Source: an uncultured Flavobacteriales bacterium (GTDB taxonomy: Bacteria > Bacteroidota > Bacteroidia > Flavobacteriales > BACL11). Taken from it: DNA of 47,604 bases. The DNA is taken from positions 1 through 47,604 of the forward strand of contig CAJQJY010000014.1 in the NCBI GenBank assembly GCA_905478765.1, given 5' to 3'. Both the position numbers and the translations under genes were made by a program. How positions within the stretch are numbered: position 1 is the first letter of the stretch; the number at the start of each line of letters is the position of its first letter. Shown here in pieces: positions 1 to 9,804 of the stretch. The notes beneath the pieces were generated by a model that worked only from the letters and a program-made list of their open reading frames with translations, made no database searches and was not told the origin of the DNA.

Positions 1-1
1 G

Positions 2-55
2 GCTCTTGTCAGCTACTTTATTCTTCTTATTCCATTTTATATTCTGAGAAAATGA
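2..55 (+). CDS. C-terminal end of an ORF entering from the left (unidentified)
   Basis: An open frame enters from the left edge and stops with TGA at 53-55. The visible 17 residues are strongly hydrophobic and end in Leu-Arg-Lys, as the last membrane segment of an integral membrane protein might. The stop overlaps the next ATG (position 52) as ATGA, which is typical of coupled genes in an operon. The fragment is too short to identify. Frame 1 is also open to the left edge, so this frame choice rests only on its composition and the ATGA overlap. Confidence 0.3.
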   Translation, partial: ALVSYFILLIPFYILRK

Positions 56-201
56 AAAGATTAATATTTAGTTTATTTTTTTTAGTTTTTAATTTAGCTA
101 ATGCACAGCATCAGAATCTTTTTTTAGTAAATGATTATTCTACTAATTTTATCAATTTTGGATTAGCCTCCTATTTATCTACTAATTATTTCTATTTTTA
201 A
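52..201 (+). CDS. Small secreted or envelope protein, 49 aa, unknown
   Basis: This 49-codon ORF begins with a textbook signal peptide: MKR, a hydrophobic run rich in Leu and Phe, then an Ala-Asn-Ala cleavage site followed by Gln. The mature part would be about 31 residues, rich in Asn, Tyr and Phe. The ATG overlaps the preceding stop (ATGA) and its own TAA overlaps the tsaB ATG at 201 (TAATG), so it sits as a coupled link in an operon. I do not recognise the family. Because frame 1 is open upstream to the window edge, it could instead be the tail of a longer protein, or the 5' remnant of a truncated outer-membrane protein gene. Confidence 0.5.
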   Translation: MKRLIFSLFFLVFNLANAQHQNLFLVNDYSTNFINFGLASYLSTNYFYF

Positions 202-872
202 TGGCTTATATATTAGCAATTGAAACAACTACAAAAAATTGCTCAGTTGCACTTTTTAATGACGCAAAACAACTTGCACTAAAAGAACTAGTATCGGAAG
301 AATATTCACATTCCGAACAACTCACAATATTTATTGAGGAAGTTTTAAGTGAGGTAAAAATCTCCATTAATAAACTTAATGCTATTGCTTTAAGCATAGG
401 TCCAGGGTCATATACTGGGTTAAGAATAGGAACATCTACTGCTAAAGGTTTGTGTTATTCTTTAGGCATTCCTTTAATTGCTATTTCTACTTTAAAAGCG
501 ATGGCTTTAGGTATTTCTAAAAATTATGATTTTCCCTTGTATTGCCCAATGATAGATGCTAGAAGGATGGAGGTTTTTGCTGGAATTTATGATTCAGAAA
601 ATAATGAGATTAGAGAGATAAATGCAGATGTAGTAGATGTAAATACTTATGCAAAGTATTTAAAAAATGAAGTCCTATTTTTTGGTGATGGGGCATTAAA
701 ATGTGCAGATATAATAAGTAATGATAACGCAAATTTTATTAAATGCTATCCTACGGCAAAAGATATTCTAACTTTAGCATTTCAAAAATATTCCAATAAT
801 GATTTTGTAGATGTTGCTTATTTTGAGCCTTTTTACCTTAAGGATTTTGTTGCAGGAAAGAAGAAAAATTAG
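201..872 (+). CDS. tsaB: tRNA N6-threonylcarbamoyladenosine (t6A37) synthesis protein TsaB
   Basis: TsaB is the non-catalytic partner of the TsaB-TsaD-TsaE complex, which puts the threonylcarbamoyl group on A37 of ANN-decoding tRNAs in the cytoplasm. The protein is 223 aa, normal for the family. It opens with the ASKHA-fold strand and phosphate-loop-like segment AIETTTKNCSVALF (residues 6-19). It carries the family signature GPGSYTGLRIG (about 67-77), followed by the helix with AKGLCYSLGIPL. The ATG overlaps the stop of the 49-aa ORF (TAATG), which fixes the start and suggests translational coupling. Its TAG stop interlocks with the stop of the convergent helicase (TTAG at 869-872), so no terminator separates them. 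Confidence 0.95.
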   Translation: MAYILAIETTTKNCSVALFNDAKQLALKELVSEEYSHSEQLTIFIEEVLSEVKISINKLNAIALSIGPGSYTGLRIGTSTAKGLCYSLGIPLIAISTLKAMALGISKNYDFPLYCPMIDARRMEVFAGIYDSENNEIREINADVVDVNTYAKYLKNEVLFFGDGALKCADIISNDNANFIKCYPTAKDILTLAFQKYSNNDFVDVAYFEPFYLKDFVAGKKKN

Positions 873-2752
873 TCTCTTCTTTTCCTTTTTGCAGCAGCAT
901 TAAATTTTCCTTTAAATGAAGAATCTCCTCCACTGCTTTCTCGTTCGGAGCTTCTTCTTGATAAACTTACGCTATCTCTTTTTGACGATGATCCTCTAGA
1001 ATCAGATCTTCTTCCGTCTCTTCCGCTACTTCTTCTTTTTCTATCTCCTCTTCCTGAATATGAACCACCACTTCTTGGTCTTCTTCTCTCCCCTCCTCTA
1101 CTTGATTTTGTTCCAGGTGCTTGAGAAATTTCTACATTTACTCTATTCCCATTCCAATTTGCATCTATTAAGCCACTCATAACATCAGTTTCAAAATCAG
1201 TTGGAACTTCAAAGAATGAGAATTTCCTCATAATATCAATCTTACCGATAGGAATATTTCTGTTACGAGTGTACTCATTAATTAATCCAATTAAATTATG
1301 AGCTTGTAAATCTTTTTCTTGTCCTAAATTAATAAAAAATCTTGTGTGTCCGGCTTCAGCATGCCCGGTTCTTTCTCCTCTTTTTCTATTACCTCTATCT
1401 TCTCTTTCATTCTTATCTTTTCTGCTATTTCCAGTAACATTTAAATCTTGTGCATTCTTGTAAAAGGCTAAGAATCTATTAAATTCTATAGAAACAAAAT
1501 GTTTGATAATCCCTTCTTTGTCAAGGTGTTCTAATTTCTTTTCAATTGACGGTAAGTATTTATCAATTTGATAATTTACTTCAGTAGCCACTACTTTGTC
1601 AATTAGCTTCATTAATTGTATTTGACAAATCTCATCACCATTAGGTAATTTTTTAAGAATCAAGTCACGCTTAATCATTCTCTCGATTGATTTTAATTTT
1701 CTTCCCTCCCTGCTGTGTGCAATAATAATAGAAATACCTTTGTTTCCTGCTCTTCCAGTTCTTCCAGATCTATGAACATAAATTTCATTATCATCAGGTA
1801 AGTTGTAGTTGATAACATGTGTTAATTCATTTATATCAATTCCTCTTGCAGCAACATCAGTTGCAACTAGTAATTGAATTTTCTTCTTTCTGAATTTCCC
1901 CATTACATTATCTCTTTGTGCTTGAGATAATTCTCCATGAATTGCATCAGCATTATATCCATCTTGCATTAATTTATCTGCAATGTCAGCTGTTTCTCTT
2001 CTTGTACGGCAAAATACAATTCCATAGATTTCCGGGTTTACATCACAAATTCTTCTTAATGCTTTATATCTATCTCTTGCTTGAACCATGTAATAATGGT
2101 GCTCAATATTTTTTGCTCCTTCATTTCTACTGGCAACCTCAATTGTTTTTGGGCTGTGCATGTAGTTTTTACTAATTCTCATTACCTCTTTAGGCATAGT
2201 TGCTGAGAATAATAGTGTTTGTTTTTCTTCTGGTGTTTCAGCTAAAATTGTATCTAAATCATCTTTGAATCCCATGTTTAACATTTCATCAGCCTCATCT
2301 AAAACAACAAATTCAATATCCTTTAGTCTAAGAGCTTTTCTGTTGATTAAATCAATAACTCTACCAGGAGTACCAACAACAACTTGTGTTCCTGATTTTA
2401 ATGATCTCATCTGAGGAACAATACTCGCGCCACCGTAAACAGGAGTGATTTTTAATCCTTTAATATATTTAGCAAAAGTATCCATATCTTTTGCAATTTG
2501 AAGGCAAAGTTCTCTTGTTGGGGCTAAGATAATTGCTTGTGGTAATTTCCTGTCAACTTCAACTTTATGAAGAACTGGAATTCCGAATGCAGCAGTTTTC
2601 CCTGTGCCAGTTTGAGCTAATGCTATAAGGTCAGTTTCATTTTCCAATAAATATGGAATTGATTCTTGTTGTATTGGTGTTGGTGTCTCAAAACCTAAAT
2701 CAGCAATAGCTTTTTGTAAGTTTTTGTTTAGTCCTATTTCAGAAAATGTCAT
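869..2752 (-). CDS. DEAD-box ATP-dependent RNA helicase with DbpA-type RNA-binding domain
   Basis: An RNA-unwinding ATPase of the DeaD/CsdA type, probably acting in ribosome assembly, mRNA decay or cold adaptation. I start it at the ATG at 2752 (627 aa). An in-frame TTG at 2770 lies on top of the -7 element and would not be transcribed. Helicase motifs: AQTGTGKT (46-53), PTREL (about 78-82), DEAD (152-155), SAT (183-185) and HRSGRTGRAG (327-336). Residues about 470-544 match a DbpA RNA-binding domain (FFINLGQ...), preceded by a charged linker. The last 80 or so residues are a low-complexity tail rich in Arg, Gly and Ser, probably an extra RNA-binding region. It diverges from gcvP. The gene symbol is left open because deaD, csdA and rhlE-type names are used loosely in this phylum. 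Confidence 0.93.
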   Translation of the reverse strand: MTFSEIGLNKNLQKAIADLGFETPTPIQQESIPYLLENETDLIALAQTGTGKTAAFGIPVLHKVEVDRKLPQAIILAPTRELCLQIAKDMDTFAKYIKGLKITPVYGGASIVPQMRSLKSGTQVVVGTPGRVIDLINRKALRLKDIEFVVLDEADEMLNMGFKDDLDTILAETPEEKQTLLFSATMPKEVMRISKNYMHSPKTIEVASRNEGAKNIEHHYYMVQARDRYKALRRICDVNPEIYGIVFCRTRRETADIADKLMQDGYNADAIHGELSQAQRDNVMGKFRKKKIQLLVATDVAARGIDINELTHVINYNLPDDNEIYVHRSGRTGRAGNKGISIIIAHSREGRKLKSIERMIKRDLILKKLPNGDEICQIQLMKLIDKVVATEVNYQIDKYLPSIEKKLEHLDKEGIIKHFVSIEFNRFLAFYKNAQDLNVTGNSRKDKNEREDRGNRKRGERTGHAEAGHTRFFINLGQEKDLQAHNLIGLINEYTRNRNIPIGKIDIMRKFSFFEVPTDFETDVMSGLIDANWNGNRVNVEISQAPGTKSSRGGERRRPRSGGSYSGRGDRKRRSSGRDGRRSDSRGSSSKRDSVSLSRRSSERESSGGDSSFKGKFNAAAKRKRRD

Positions 2753-2767
2753 ACTTAAAATTTTTTG

Positions 2768-2775
2768 CAAAATTA
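2768..2775 (-). promoter_or_regulatory. -7 element of the helicase promoter
   Basis: On the minus strand this reads TAATTTTG, a perfect match to the Bacteroidota -7 element TAnnTTTG. It lies 15 nt before the ATG at 2752. I see no convincing TTTG -33 element at the usual distance. It argues for the ATG at 2752 rather than the TTG at 2770, which overlaps this element. Confidence 0.6.
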
Positions 2776-2856
2776 CTCTTAAATAGGAGAATACTATACT
2801 AAATATAAGATTTATATAAATTATAAGTTTTCAACCCCTTAAAAACTAGTTATATT

Positions 2857-2890
2857 TTTGTTTTATTATCTACTACAAAGTGTATTTTTG
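2857..2890 (+). promoter_or_regulatory. gcvP promoter (TTTG, 22 nt, TATTTTTG)
   Basis: TTTG at 2857-2860 and TATTTTTG at 2883-2890 are separated by 22 nt, matching the Bacteroidota housekeeping promoter. The -7 box ends 19 nt before the gcvP ATG. It is back-to-back with the helicase promoter in the same 157-nt divergent gap. Confidence 0.7.
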
Positions 2891-2909
2891 CAATCTAAAA
2901 TAAATCAAA

Positions 2910-5792
2910 ATGAGTACATATAAGTTTTCTGATAGACATATCGGCCTAAGAGCAAATGATATTACTGAGATGTTAAAAGTAGTAAATGCATCCTCTTTAA
3001 ATCAATTAATTGATGAGACAATTCCAGAAAAAATTCATTTAGGAAGAGAAATGAATTTACCTGATGCGTTATCTGAAAGTAGGTTTATTGAACATATGCA
3101 GGCAATAGCTAAGAAGAATAAAAATTATCGTTCATATATTGGAATGGGATATTTTAATACGATACTTCCAGGAGTCATTCAAAGAAATATTTTGGAAAAT
3201 CCAGGTTGGTATACGGCTTATACCCCTTATCAAGCAGAAATTGCACAAGGTAGATTGGAAGCTTTGTTGAATTACCAAACAATGGTGAGCGAACTTACTG
3301 GAATGGAAATTGCAAATGCATCACTTCTAGATGAAGGAACTGCTGCTGCTGAGGCAATGGGAATGTTGTTTAGTAGTAGGAGTAGAGCTCAGAAAAAGGA
3401 AAATGTTGTAAAGTTCTTCATTTCAGAGTTGTGTTATCCACAAACTTTAGAAATTGTGAAAACTAGAGCAATCCCTTTTGGTATAGATTTAGTTATTGGT
3501 AATCATAATGAGGTAGAACTTGATGATGCATATTTTGGATGTTTATTGCAGTACCCTGAAAAATATGGTAAAGTAATAGATTATTCTGAATTTGTAAAAT
3601 CAGCTAAAGAGCATGAAATAGGAGTAGTTGTTGCTGCTGATTTATTGAGTTTAAGTTTATTAACTCCACCAGGAGAATGGGGTGCAGATGTTGTTGTCGG
3701 CACTTCTCAAAGGTTCGGTGTCCCTATGGGTTATGGCGGTCCTCATGCTGCTTATTTTGCAACTTTTGAGAAATATAAAAGAAGTATTCCTGGACGAATT
3801 ATTGGGGTTTCAGAAGATGTTGATGGAAATAGAGCATTAAGAATGGCACTTCAAACAAGGGAACAACATATTAAAAGAGAGAAAGCGACTTCAAATATTT
3901 GTACTGCACAGGTTCTTCTAGCGGTAATGGCTGGGATGTATGCTGTTTATCATGGAGAGGAAGGCTTGAGAGCAATCAGCAAAAAAATTCATTCGTTAAC
4001 TGCTACTTTAGCTGAAGGCTTGACTCAGTTAAGTTATCATCAACTGAACGCAACCTATTTTGATACTTTAAAAATTGGGATTGGAAATGTCTCAATGGAA
4101 AATATTAAAACGTATGCTGAGGACGCAAAAATTAATTTAAATTATATTGATGATGAAACATTGTCAATCAGTATTGATGAAAAAGATGATTTGGTAAACA
4201 TAAATGATATTTTGGAAGTATTTGCAAAAAGTTGTAATCATTCTGATTCTGCTGATTTGATAAAAGAAGTGTTGAGCGGTGATTATACTCAAGCAACTGC
4301 AAGAATTCCTGAGGCACTGTATAGAAAATCATCATTTATGCAGCATGAAGTGTTTAATAAGTATCATTCCGAAACAGAGATGATGCGCTACATGAAAAGT
4401 TTAGAGAATAAAGATTTGTCATTAACTCATTCAATGATTCCATTAGGATCATGCACTATGAAGCTGAATGCCGCATCAGAATTATTCCCATTGAGTTGGT
4501 CAGAATTTGGAAATTTACATCCTTTTGCTCCCTCACATCAATCTAGGGGGTATCATATTATGTTTCATGAACTAGAAGAAATGCTTTGTGAAATTACTGG
4601 ATTTGATGCTATGAGTTTACAGCCAAATTCTGGTGCCCAAGGAGAGTATGCAGGGATGATGGTTATTAGAGCTTACCATGAAAGTAGAGGTGATGAGAAT
4701 AGAAATATTTGCTTGATTCCTTCTTCCGCACATGGAACAAATCCCGCATCAGCAGTTATGGCAGGAATGAAAGTTGTAGTTACTGAATGTGATGAAAATG
4801 GAAATATTGATGTTGAAGCTTTGCGAGAAAAGGCGGAAGAACATAAAGATAATTTATCTTGTTTGATGATTACTTATCCATCTACACATGGAGTTTATGA
4901 AGCGAAAATAATAGAGATTACAAAGATTATTCATGATAATGGAGGGCAAGTTTATATGGATGGTGCTAATATGAATGCTCAGGTTGGAATTACAAATCCT
5001 GCAATTATTGGAGCAGATGTTTGTCATCTAAATTTACATAAAACTTTTGCAATTCCTCATGGAGGTGGTGGTCCTGGAATGGGTCCGATTGGTGTTGTTG
5101 AGCATTTGAAGCCGTTTTTACCAAATAATCCTTTAGTAAAGATGGGAGGTGAAAAAGGTATGTCAATTTCTTCAGCGCCTTGGGGCAGTGCATTGGTTTT
5201 ATCAATTTCTTATGCATATATAATGATGCTTGGTACAAAAGGGTTGAAGTCTTCAACAGAGATAGCAATTTTAAATGCTAACTATATAAAAGAAGTGCTT
5301 TCTCAACATTTTGATATTTTATATACTGGTGATAATGATAGGATAGCACATGAGATGATTGTTGATTTCAGGATGTTTAAAGCAGATGGTATAGAAGTAG
5401 TTGATGTAGCAAAAAGATTGATGGATTACGGGTTTCATGCTCCTACAGTTTCTTTTCCTGTTGCAGGAACTATAATGATTGAGCCCACTGAGAGTGAAAG
5501 TAAGGCTGAGATTGACAGATTTTGTGAAGCAATGATTTCAATAAAATCAGAAATTGATGAGGTGGCAGATGGAAAAGTTAAAATTGAAGAAAGTGTATTG
5601 AAAAATGCACCCCATACTATTAATCTAGCAGTAAATGATAAGTGGAACTTTGTGTACTCAAGACAAAAAGCTCTTTTTCCTTTAAGTTGGGTAAAAGAAC
5701 ATAAATTTTGGCCAAGTGTAAGGAGGGTTAATGATGCTTTTGGTGATAGAAACTTAATTTGTACGTGTGCTCCAATTTCTGAATACATTTAG
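2910..5792 (+). CDS. gcvP: Glycine dehydrogenase (decarboxylating), P-protein of the glycine cleavage system
   Basis: GcvP is PLP-dependent. It decarboxylates glycine and transfers the aminomethyl group to the lipoyl arm of the H-protein, feeding one-carbon units to tetrahydrofolate. At 960 aa this is the full-length fused (homodimer) form, not the split GcvPA/GcvPB type. The N-terminal half has [20 protein letters not shown] (about 78-97) and [12 protein letters not shown]. The C-terminal half has the PLP-binding [18 protein letters not shown], with the Schiff-base lysine at residue 711. GSCTMKLNA and [10 protein letters not shown] are further family signatures. No gcvT or gcvH lies nearby, and it is preceded by its own promoter. 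I see no terminator in the 86-nt gap to the next gene. Confidence 0.97.
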   Translation: MSTYKFSDRHIGLRANDITEMLKVVNASSLNQLIDETIPEKIHLGREMNLPDALSESRFIEHMQAIAKKNKNYRSYIGMGYFNTILPGVIQRNILENPGWYTAYTPYQAEIAQGRLEALLNYQTMVSELTGMEIANASLLDEGTAAAEAMGMLFSSRSRAQKKENVVKFFISELCYPQTLEIVKTRAIPFGIDLVIGNHNEVELDDAYFGCLLQYPEKYGKVIDYSEFVKSAKEHEIGVVVAADLLSLSLLTPPGEWGADVVVGTSQRFGVPMGYGGPHAAYFATFEKYKRSIPGRIIGVSEDVDGNRALRMALQTREQHIKREKATSNICTAQVLLAVMAGMYAVYHGEEGLRAISKKIHSLTATLAEGLTQLSYHQLNATYFDTLKIGIGNVSMENIKTYAEDAKINLNYIDDETLSISIDEKDDLVNINDILEVFAKSCNHSDSADLIKEVLSGDYTQATARIPEALYRKSSFMQHEVFNKYHSETEMMRYMKSLENKDLSLTHSMIPLGSCTMKLNAASELFPLSWSEFGNLHPFAPSHQSRGYHIMFHELEEMLCEITGFDAMSLQPNSGAQGEYAGMMVIRAYHESRGDENRNICLIPSSAHGTNPASAVMAGMKVVVTECDENGNIDVEALREKAEEHKDNLSCLMITYPSTHGVYEAKIIEITKIIHDNGGQVYMDGANMNAQVGITNPAIIGADVCHLNLHKTFAIPHGGGGPGMGPIGVVEHLKPFLPNNPLVKMGGEKGMSISSAPWGSALVLSISYAYIMMLGTKGLKSSTEIAILNANYIKEVLSQHFDILYTGDNDRIAHEMIVDFRMFKADGIEVVDVAKRLMDYGFHAPTVSFPVAGTIMIEPTESESKAEIDRFCEAMISIKSEIDEVADGKVKIEESVLKNAPHTINLAVNDKWNFVYSRQKALFPLSWVKEHKFWPSVRRVNDAFGDRNLICTCAPISEYI

Positions 5793-5816
5793 CAGATAAT
5801 ACTTTGATAATTTTAG

Positions 5817-5847
5817 TTTGCTAATTGCGATACTTGTCTTATATTTG
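5817..5847 (+). promoter_or_regulatory. Promoter of the first T9SS cargo gene (TTTG, 19 nt, TATATTTG)
   Basis: TTTG at 5817-5820, a 19-nt spacer and TATATTTG at 5840-5847 give an ideal Bacteroidota promoter. The 31-nt leader region before the ATG at 5879 is A-rich (A-tracts broken by single C and T), a common arrangement for strongly translated genes in this phylum. Confidence 0.8.
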
Positions 5848-5878
5848 CAGCATAAAAAATAATTAAAAAAACAAAAAA

Positions 5879-7738
5879 ATGAAAAAAGTTTTACTTTCTA
5901 TTTGTGCTTTAGTAATTGCAACTGTTGCTTTTGCACAGTCAAATTTGGTGAACATGCCAAATGACAATTTAACAAAAGGATATTCGACTATGTTAACTAC
6001 TCCTAATTTTACGCCTTCAGTTTCAGTAGCAGCTCCGGCAACAATTTGGTCAGATGATTGTTCTTCTGCTTCTACTTGGGTATTTACAAATTCAAGCACA
6101 TTGAATTTGGATTGGGCAATTGAAATGGACCCTAATGCTACTCCAGCTGGTGGAAGTTTAACTCCAATGGCATCTGCTTCAGCTGCTAATGGTTACATGA
6201 TGATAAGTTCTGATGCTGATGGAGGTCCTGATGGAGATGGTACAACTATCTCTTGTGAGTTTACTAATGCAACTCCAATTGATTTAACTATGTACCCTAA
6301 TGTGCAGTTAACATTCCAACATAATTTCAGATGGTGGAATGACACACGAGTTGTAAGAATATCTCCTGATAATGGTGTTACTTGGATTGAGATTGATGAA
6401 ATTTCTAATGATAATAGTTATTCTTACCCAAATCAATCTTCTGATAATCCACATTTATCTACTTATGATATCTCTTCAGTTGCTGGTGGAATGTCAGAGG
6501 TTTTAGTTCAATTCTATTACAATGACAATGATATTTGGGCATGGTACTGGGCTGTTGATGATATTGCTATTTCAGAATTACCTGACAACTTAGTTGTTTC
6601 TTCTGAAGAAGTGATGGGTGGTTGGTGGATTGGCTACCAAACTATAGGTGGATTAGGTCAAGATTATACTTTTAACCCTATTTCTCAAGCCACTGCTAAT
6701 CCTTATGCTTTTGAGGCGGTATTAAGAAACGGAGGGATAGGGACACAAGATGTTACTATGCATGTAGAAGTTACTGAAGATGCTACAGGTAGTAATGTTC
6801 TTTCTACCACTGCAAATGTTTTAACACTTGCTGCAGGCGAGCAGGATACTGTTGCTGCTAATTCAACTTTTACTCCCTCTGCTACTGGATTGTATACTGT
6901 GGAAATATATTCAGTTGCTGATTCAGCTGGTTTAGGTAACACGATAACTTATACTGATACTACAACTAAAATGTCATTTGTTACAGATTACCAATACGGA
7001 AAAGACTATGGCTCTGCTAATGGTTATTGGAGGTTAAATAGACCAACAGGTGGTTTTGAAGTTTCTTCTACTTACGATATCTTTGCTGATGAAGACTTAT
7101 ATTCTGTAGATGTTCATATTTCTGACTGGTCAATAGTTGGTTCTGTCATATACGCAACTTTATACGAAGAAGATGTTTCTGGAGGAGATCCAATCCCGTT
7201 AGATGTAACAGATGATTATACTATTACTGCAGCTGATTTAGGTGCGTGGGTTAACATCCCATTCCTTTCTGCCCAATCATTATTAGAAGGAACAGGATAT
7301 AGGATTTCTGTTGGTGCAAATCAACACCCTACTGATACTGTCGGTATTGATATGTCAGGATTAGGAGAATATTCTTCACAAGGTATTTGGGATAATGAAA
7401 ATGTTTTTGATGGAACAACTGGTGCTCAATGGTGGACTATTTCTGATATTCCAATGTTAAGAATGAATTTTAATCCTGTTACAACATCTATTACAGAGGG
7501 TAATAAATCAATTTTTAATGTTTACCCTAACCCATCAAATGGGAAGTTTGTAATTGTTTTAGATGCTACTGCTAAATATGAAGTAACTGTCACTAATGTT
7601 TTAGGACAAAAAGTTTACGCAACTTCAACTAATACTATAGAAACTATTATTGATTTATCAAACTTTGATAAAGGAGTTTACACTGTTGAGTTAAAGAATA
7701 ATGATGCAACATTTACTGAGAAAGTTATTGTCGAGTAA
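5879..7738 (+). CDS. Secreted protein with T9SS type A sorting domain (paralog 1)
   Basis: A 619-aa protein made to cross the inner membrane by Sec and the outer membrane by the type IX system. The signal peptide is MKKVLLSICALVIATVAFAQ. Residues about 55-240 look like a jelly-roll or MAM-like adhesin module (Trp-rich, with repeated Asp-Asn-Asp motifs and VDDIAISE at its end, as in choice-of-anchor domains). A beta-rich middle region follows. The last 73 residues (547-619) are a classic type A C-terminal domain: NVYPNPSNG, NVLGQKVY and GVYTVEL, ending in KVIVE. No catalytic motif is visible, so an adhesin-like or structural surface role is only an inference. The following gene is a clear paralog with the same domain order. 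It has its own promoter and a strong terminator. Confidence 0.88.
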   Translation: MKKVLLSICALVIATVAFAQSNLVNMPNDNLTKGYSTMLTTPNFTPSVSVAAPATIWSDDCSSASTWVFTNSSTLNLDWAIEMDPNATPAGGSLTPMASASAANGYMMISSDADGGPDGDGTTISCEFTNATPIDLTMYPNVQLTFQHNFRWWNDTRVVRISPDNGVTWIEIDEISNDNSYSYPNQSSDNPHLSTYDISSVAGGMSEVLVQFYYNDNDIWAWYWAVDDIAISELPDNLVVSSEEVMGGWWIGYQTIGGLGQDYTFNPISQATANPYAFEAVLRNGGIGTQDVTMHVEVTEDATGSNVLSTTANVLTLAAGEQDTVAANSTFTPSATGLYTVEIYSVADSAGLGNTITYTDTTTKMSFVTDYQYGKDYGSANGYWRLNRPTGGFEVSSTYDIFADEDLYSVDVHISDWSIVGSVIYATLYEEDVSGGDPIPLDVTDDYTITAADLGAWVNIPFLSAQSLLEGTGYRISVGANQHPTDTVGIDMSGLGEYSSQGIWDNENVFDGTTGAQWWTISDIPMLRMNFNPVTTSITEGNKSIFNVYPNPSNGKFVIVLDATAKYEVTVTNVLGQKVYATSTNTIETIIDLSNFDKGVYTVELKNNDATFTEKVIVE

Positions 7739-7763
7739 TTTTTAAATTATTTTAATTAATAAG

Positions 7764-7788
7764 AGCCCGGTTTGCCCGGGCTTTTTTT
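7764..7788 (+). terminator. Intrinsic terminator after T9SS paralog 1
   Basis: A 7-bp GC-rich stem (AGCCCGG at 7764-7770 with CCGGGCT at 7776-7782) closes a 5-nt loop and runs into a T-tract (7782-7788). It lies 25 nt after the stop at 7738 and separates the two paralogs into individual transcription units. Confidence 0.93.
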
Positions 7789-7839
7789 ATGCTTAAATTT
7801 TCATATATTTACACACTTAATAATTTTAATAAACAACCA

Positions 7840-9783
7840 ATGAAAAAATTTTATGTTTCAATTTGTGCTTTAACCATTTCAGTTAGTGCTATTGCACAAT
7901 CATCTTTGGATGCTTTTACGGTATCCAAAGGAAAAAAATCTGATAAAGCCTTTCTCACGAATGCTGAAAAATCTGCTCCTTTTTGGTCAGAAGATTTTGC
8001 AAATGGAATTCCTGCAACATGGACTAATTCTACTGCTCCTTGGGTATATAGAGGAACCCAAACATCTCCAAACAATACAGTTGGTGGGCAGGGGGCTTAT
8101 TCAGGAATAAACAACTCTCCAGCTAGTAATAGTCCAATTGCTTCAACAACAGCATCTAATGGTTTTATTATTTTTGATTCTGACTTTTATGATAATAATG
8201 GTGTAGCCGGAGCATTTGGGACTGGAATTTATCCTACACCTCATAATGGAGATTTGAGGACTGATATGATCGATATGTCAGCGTATAATGATGTAATGTT
8301 AACGTTTAATTCTTACTACAGAACATTTGCAGGCCAAGCTTTTGTTGATTTCTATGTTGCAGGTATTTTTGTAGAAAGAGTTCAGGTACATGCGAATATT
8401 GCTGTAAATGATGCTACGTTTATTGATGAAATAGCGTTAGTAAGAGTTCCATTTAGTGTTGTAGGGAGTTCAGATGTTCAAATGAGTTTTGTATTTGAGG
8501 GAACAACAAATTCTAATAATGGTTTTACTGGCTATTATTTTTGGCAGATTGATGATTTAACTTTATCAGAAACTCCATCAAATATTATTGAAATTGAGGA
8601 TGTTGTTGTTGGGGGTTTCTGGATGGATTACGCAAACTATTCAGGCTTAGGTTTTAATGGTATTGTTGGATTAGATTATACTGTTACTCCAACATCGCAA
8701 TTGGTAAATCATCCTTATGTCATTGAGGGCATTTTAAGAAACTCAGGGGCTACTGATCAAGAATCTATTTTGAGATATGAGACATATGGATCAGGCACTT
8801 ATTCAGGCGCTTCTGCTTCAACTTCTGTTCTTGCCTTTTCTCCTACAAATACTGTTGATTCAGTAATTGTAACAACTGTTCCTCCTTTATCTCCTGCTAT
8901 TGGATCTTACGGGGTCGCTATTTGGGGAGAATCTGATTCTTCAGGTGTAATTACAACTGTTTCAGATACAACATATAAGATGATTGAAATCTCAGAATAC
9001 ATCTATGCTAAAGACCTAGGAGAGGCAAATTCGAATAACTCATGGATTATTGGTGGTCCTGGTGATCAATGGCATTTTACAACACGTTTCGAGATGTATG
9101 CTGATGATGCGCTTAGCGGATTAAGAGTATATATCACAAATGAATCTGTTATTGGCAGTGAAGTAAAAGCAATATTGTATGAGTTAGATACAAATGTTGC
9201 TGCTGCTTCAGGAGGTGTTGTGCTTTTAGATGAATCTGACAATTACACGATTACATCTAGTGATTTGGGTTCATGGGTTGATATTCCATTTGTTAGTCCT
9301 ATAAATTTGTTTAATGGTTATGCTTATGAATTTGGTATAGCAGGATTTCAACATCCAACAGATAGTGTTTTTGTTGGTACTACAGATAATTCGCTATATA
9401 ATGGAGAGCACTCAGTATTTGATGAGTTTGGTTTGAATCCAAATGATCCTGCAGATATTGGAACACCAACATGGTATTATCTTACAAGAGCGCCAATGGT
9501 CCGTATGAATTTTGATCCAGGTAATTTAAATACAGTTGCTGATGTTAAACAATCTATTTTTAATGTTTATCCTAATCCTTCAAATGGAGAGTTTACAATT
9601 GAGTTAGATGCTAATGAAAAGCATGATATCACTGTAAATAATGCGTTAGGACAAACTGTTTACTCATCAACTATTAATGATATTATTACAACTATTAATT
9701 TATCTTCTTACAGTAAAGGTGTTTATACTGTAGAACTGAAGAATAATAGTTTTACTTATGTGGAGCAAGTTATTGTTGAGTAA
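7840..9783 (+). CDS. Secreted protein with T9SS type A sorting domain (paralog 2)
   Basis: A 647-aa secreted protein from the ATG at 7840, with signal peptide MKKFYVSICALTISVSAIAQ. An upstream in-frame ATG at 7789 is rejected because it adds 17 residues before a complete signal peptide and lies at the end of the preceding terminator T-tract. Its domain order matches the gene before it: an N-terminal beta-rich module starting FWSEDFANGIPATW and ending QIDDLTLSE, a middle region with shared signatures (VGGFWMDY, QHPTDSVFVG, PMVRMNF), and a type A sorting domain in the last 73 or so residues (NVYPNPSNG, NALGQTVY, GVYTVEL). The substrate and role are unknown. The two genes are evidently a tandem duplication that has diverged considerably. 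The upstream TATATTTA (7804-7811) is one base off the -7 consensus. Confidence 0.87.
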   Translation: MKKFYVSICALTISVSAIAQSSLDAFTVSKGKKSDKAFLTNAEKSAPFWSEDFANGIPATWTNSTAPWVYRGTQTSPNNTVGGQGAYSGINNSPASNSPIASTTASNGFIIFDSDFYDNNGVAGAFGTGIYPTPHNGDLRTDMIDMSAYNDVMLTFNSYYRTFAGQAFVDFYVAGIFVERVQVHANIAVNDATFIDEIALVRVPFSVVGSSDVQMSFVFEGTTNSNNGFTGYYFWQIDDLTLSETPSNIIEIEDVVVGGFWMDYANYSGLGFNGIVGLDYTVTPTSQLVNHPYVIEGILRNSGATDQESILRYETYGSGTYSGASASTSVLAFSPTNTVDSVIVTTVPPLSPAIGSYGVAIWGESDSSGVITTVSDTTYKMIEISEYIYAKDLGEANSNNSWIIGGPGDQWHFTTRFEMYADDALSGLRVYITNESVIGSEVKAILYELDTNVAAASGGVVLLDESDNYTITSSDLGSWVDIPFVSPINLFNGYAYEFGIAGFQHPTDSVFVGTTDNSLYNGEHSVFDEFGLNPNDPADIGTPTWYYLTRAPMVRMNFDPGNLNTVADVKQSIFNVYPNPSNGEFTIELDANEKHDITVNNALGQTVYSSTINDIITTINLSSYSKGVYTVELKNNSFTYVEQVIVE

Positions 9784-9804
9784 TTTTCAAATAATATAAA
9801 TACT

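Noticed and set aside
2752-2770. TTG start at 2770 for the helicase (6 extra residues)
   Set aside because: It overlaps the TAATTTTG -7 element, so it would not be in the mRNA; the ATG at 2752 fits.
7789-7839. ATG at 7789 as the start of T9SS paralog 2
   Set aside because: It sits at the end of the preceding terminator T-tract and adds 17 residues ahead of a complete signal peptide starting at 7840.
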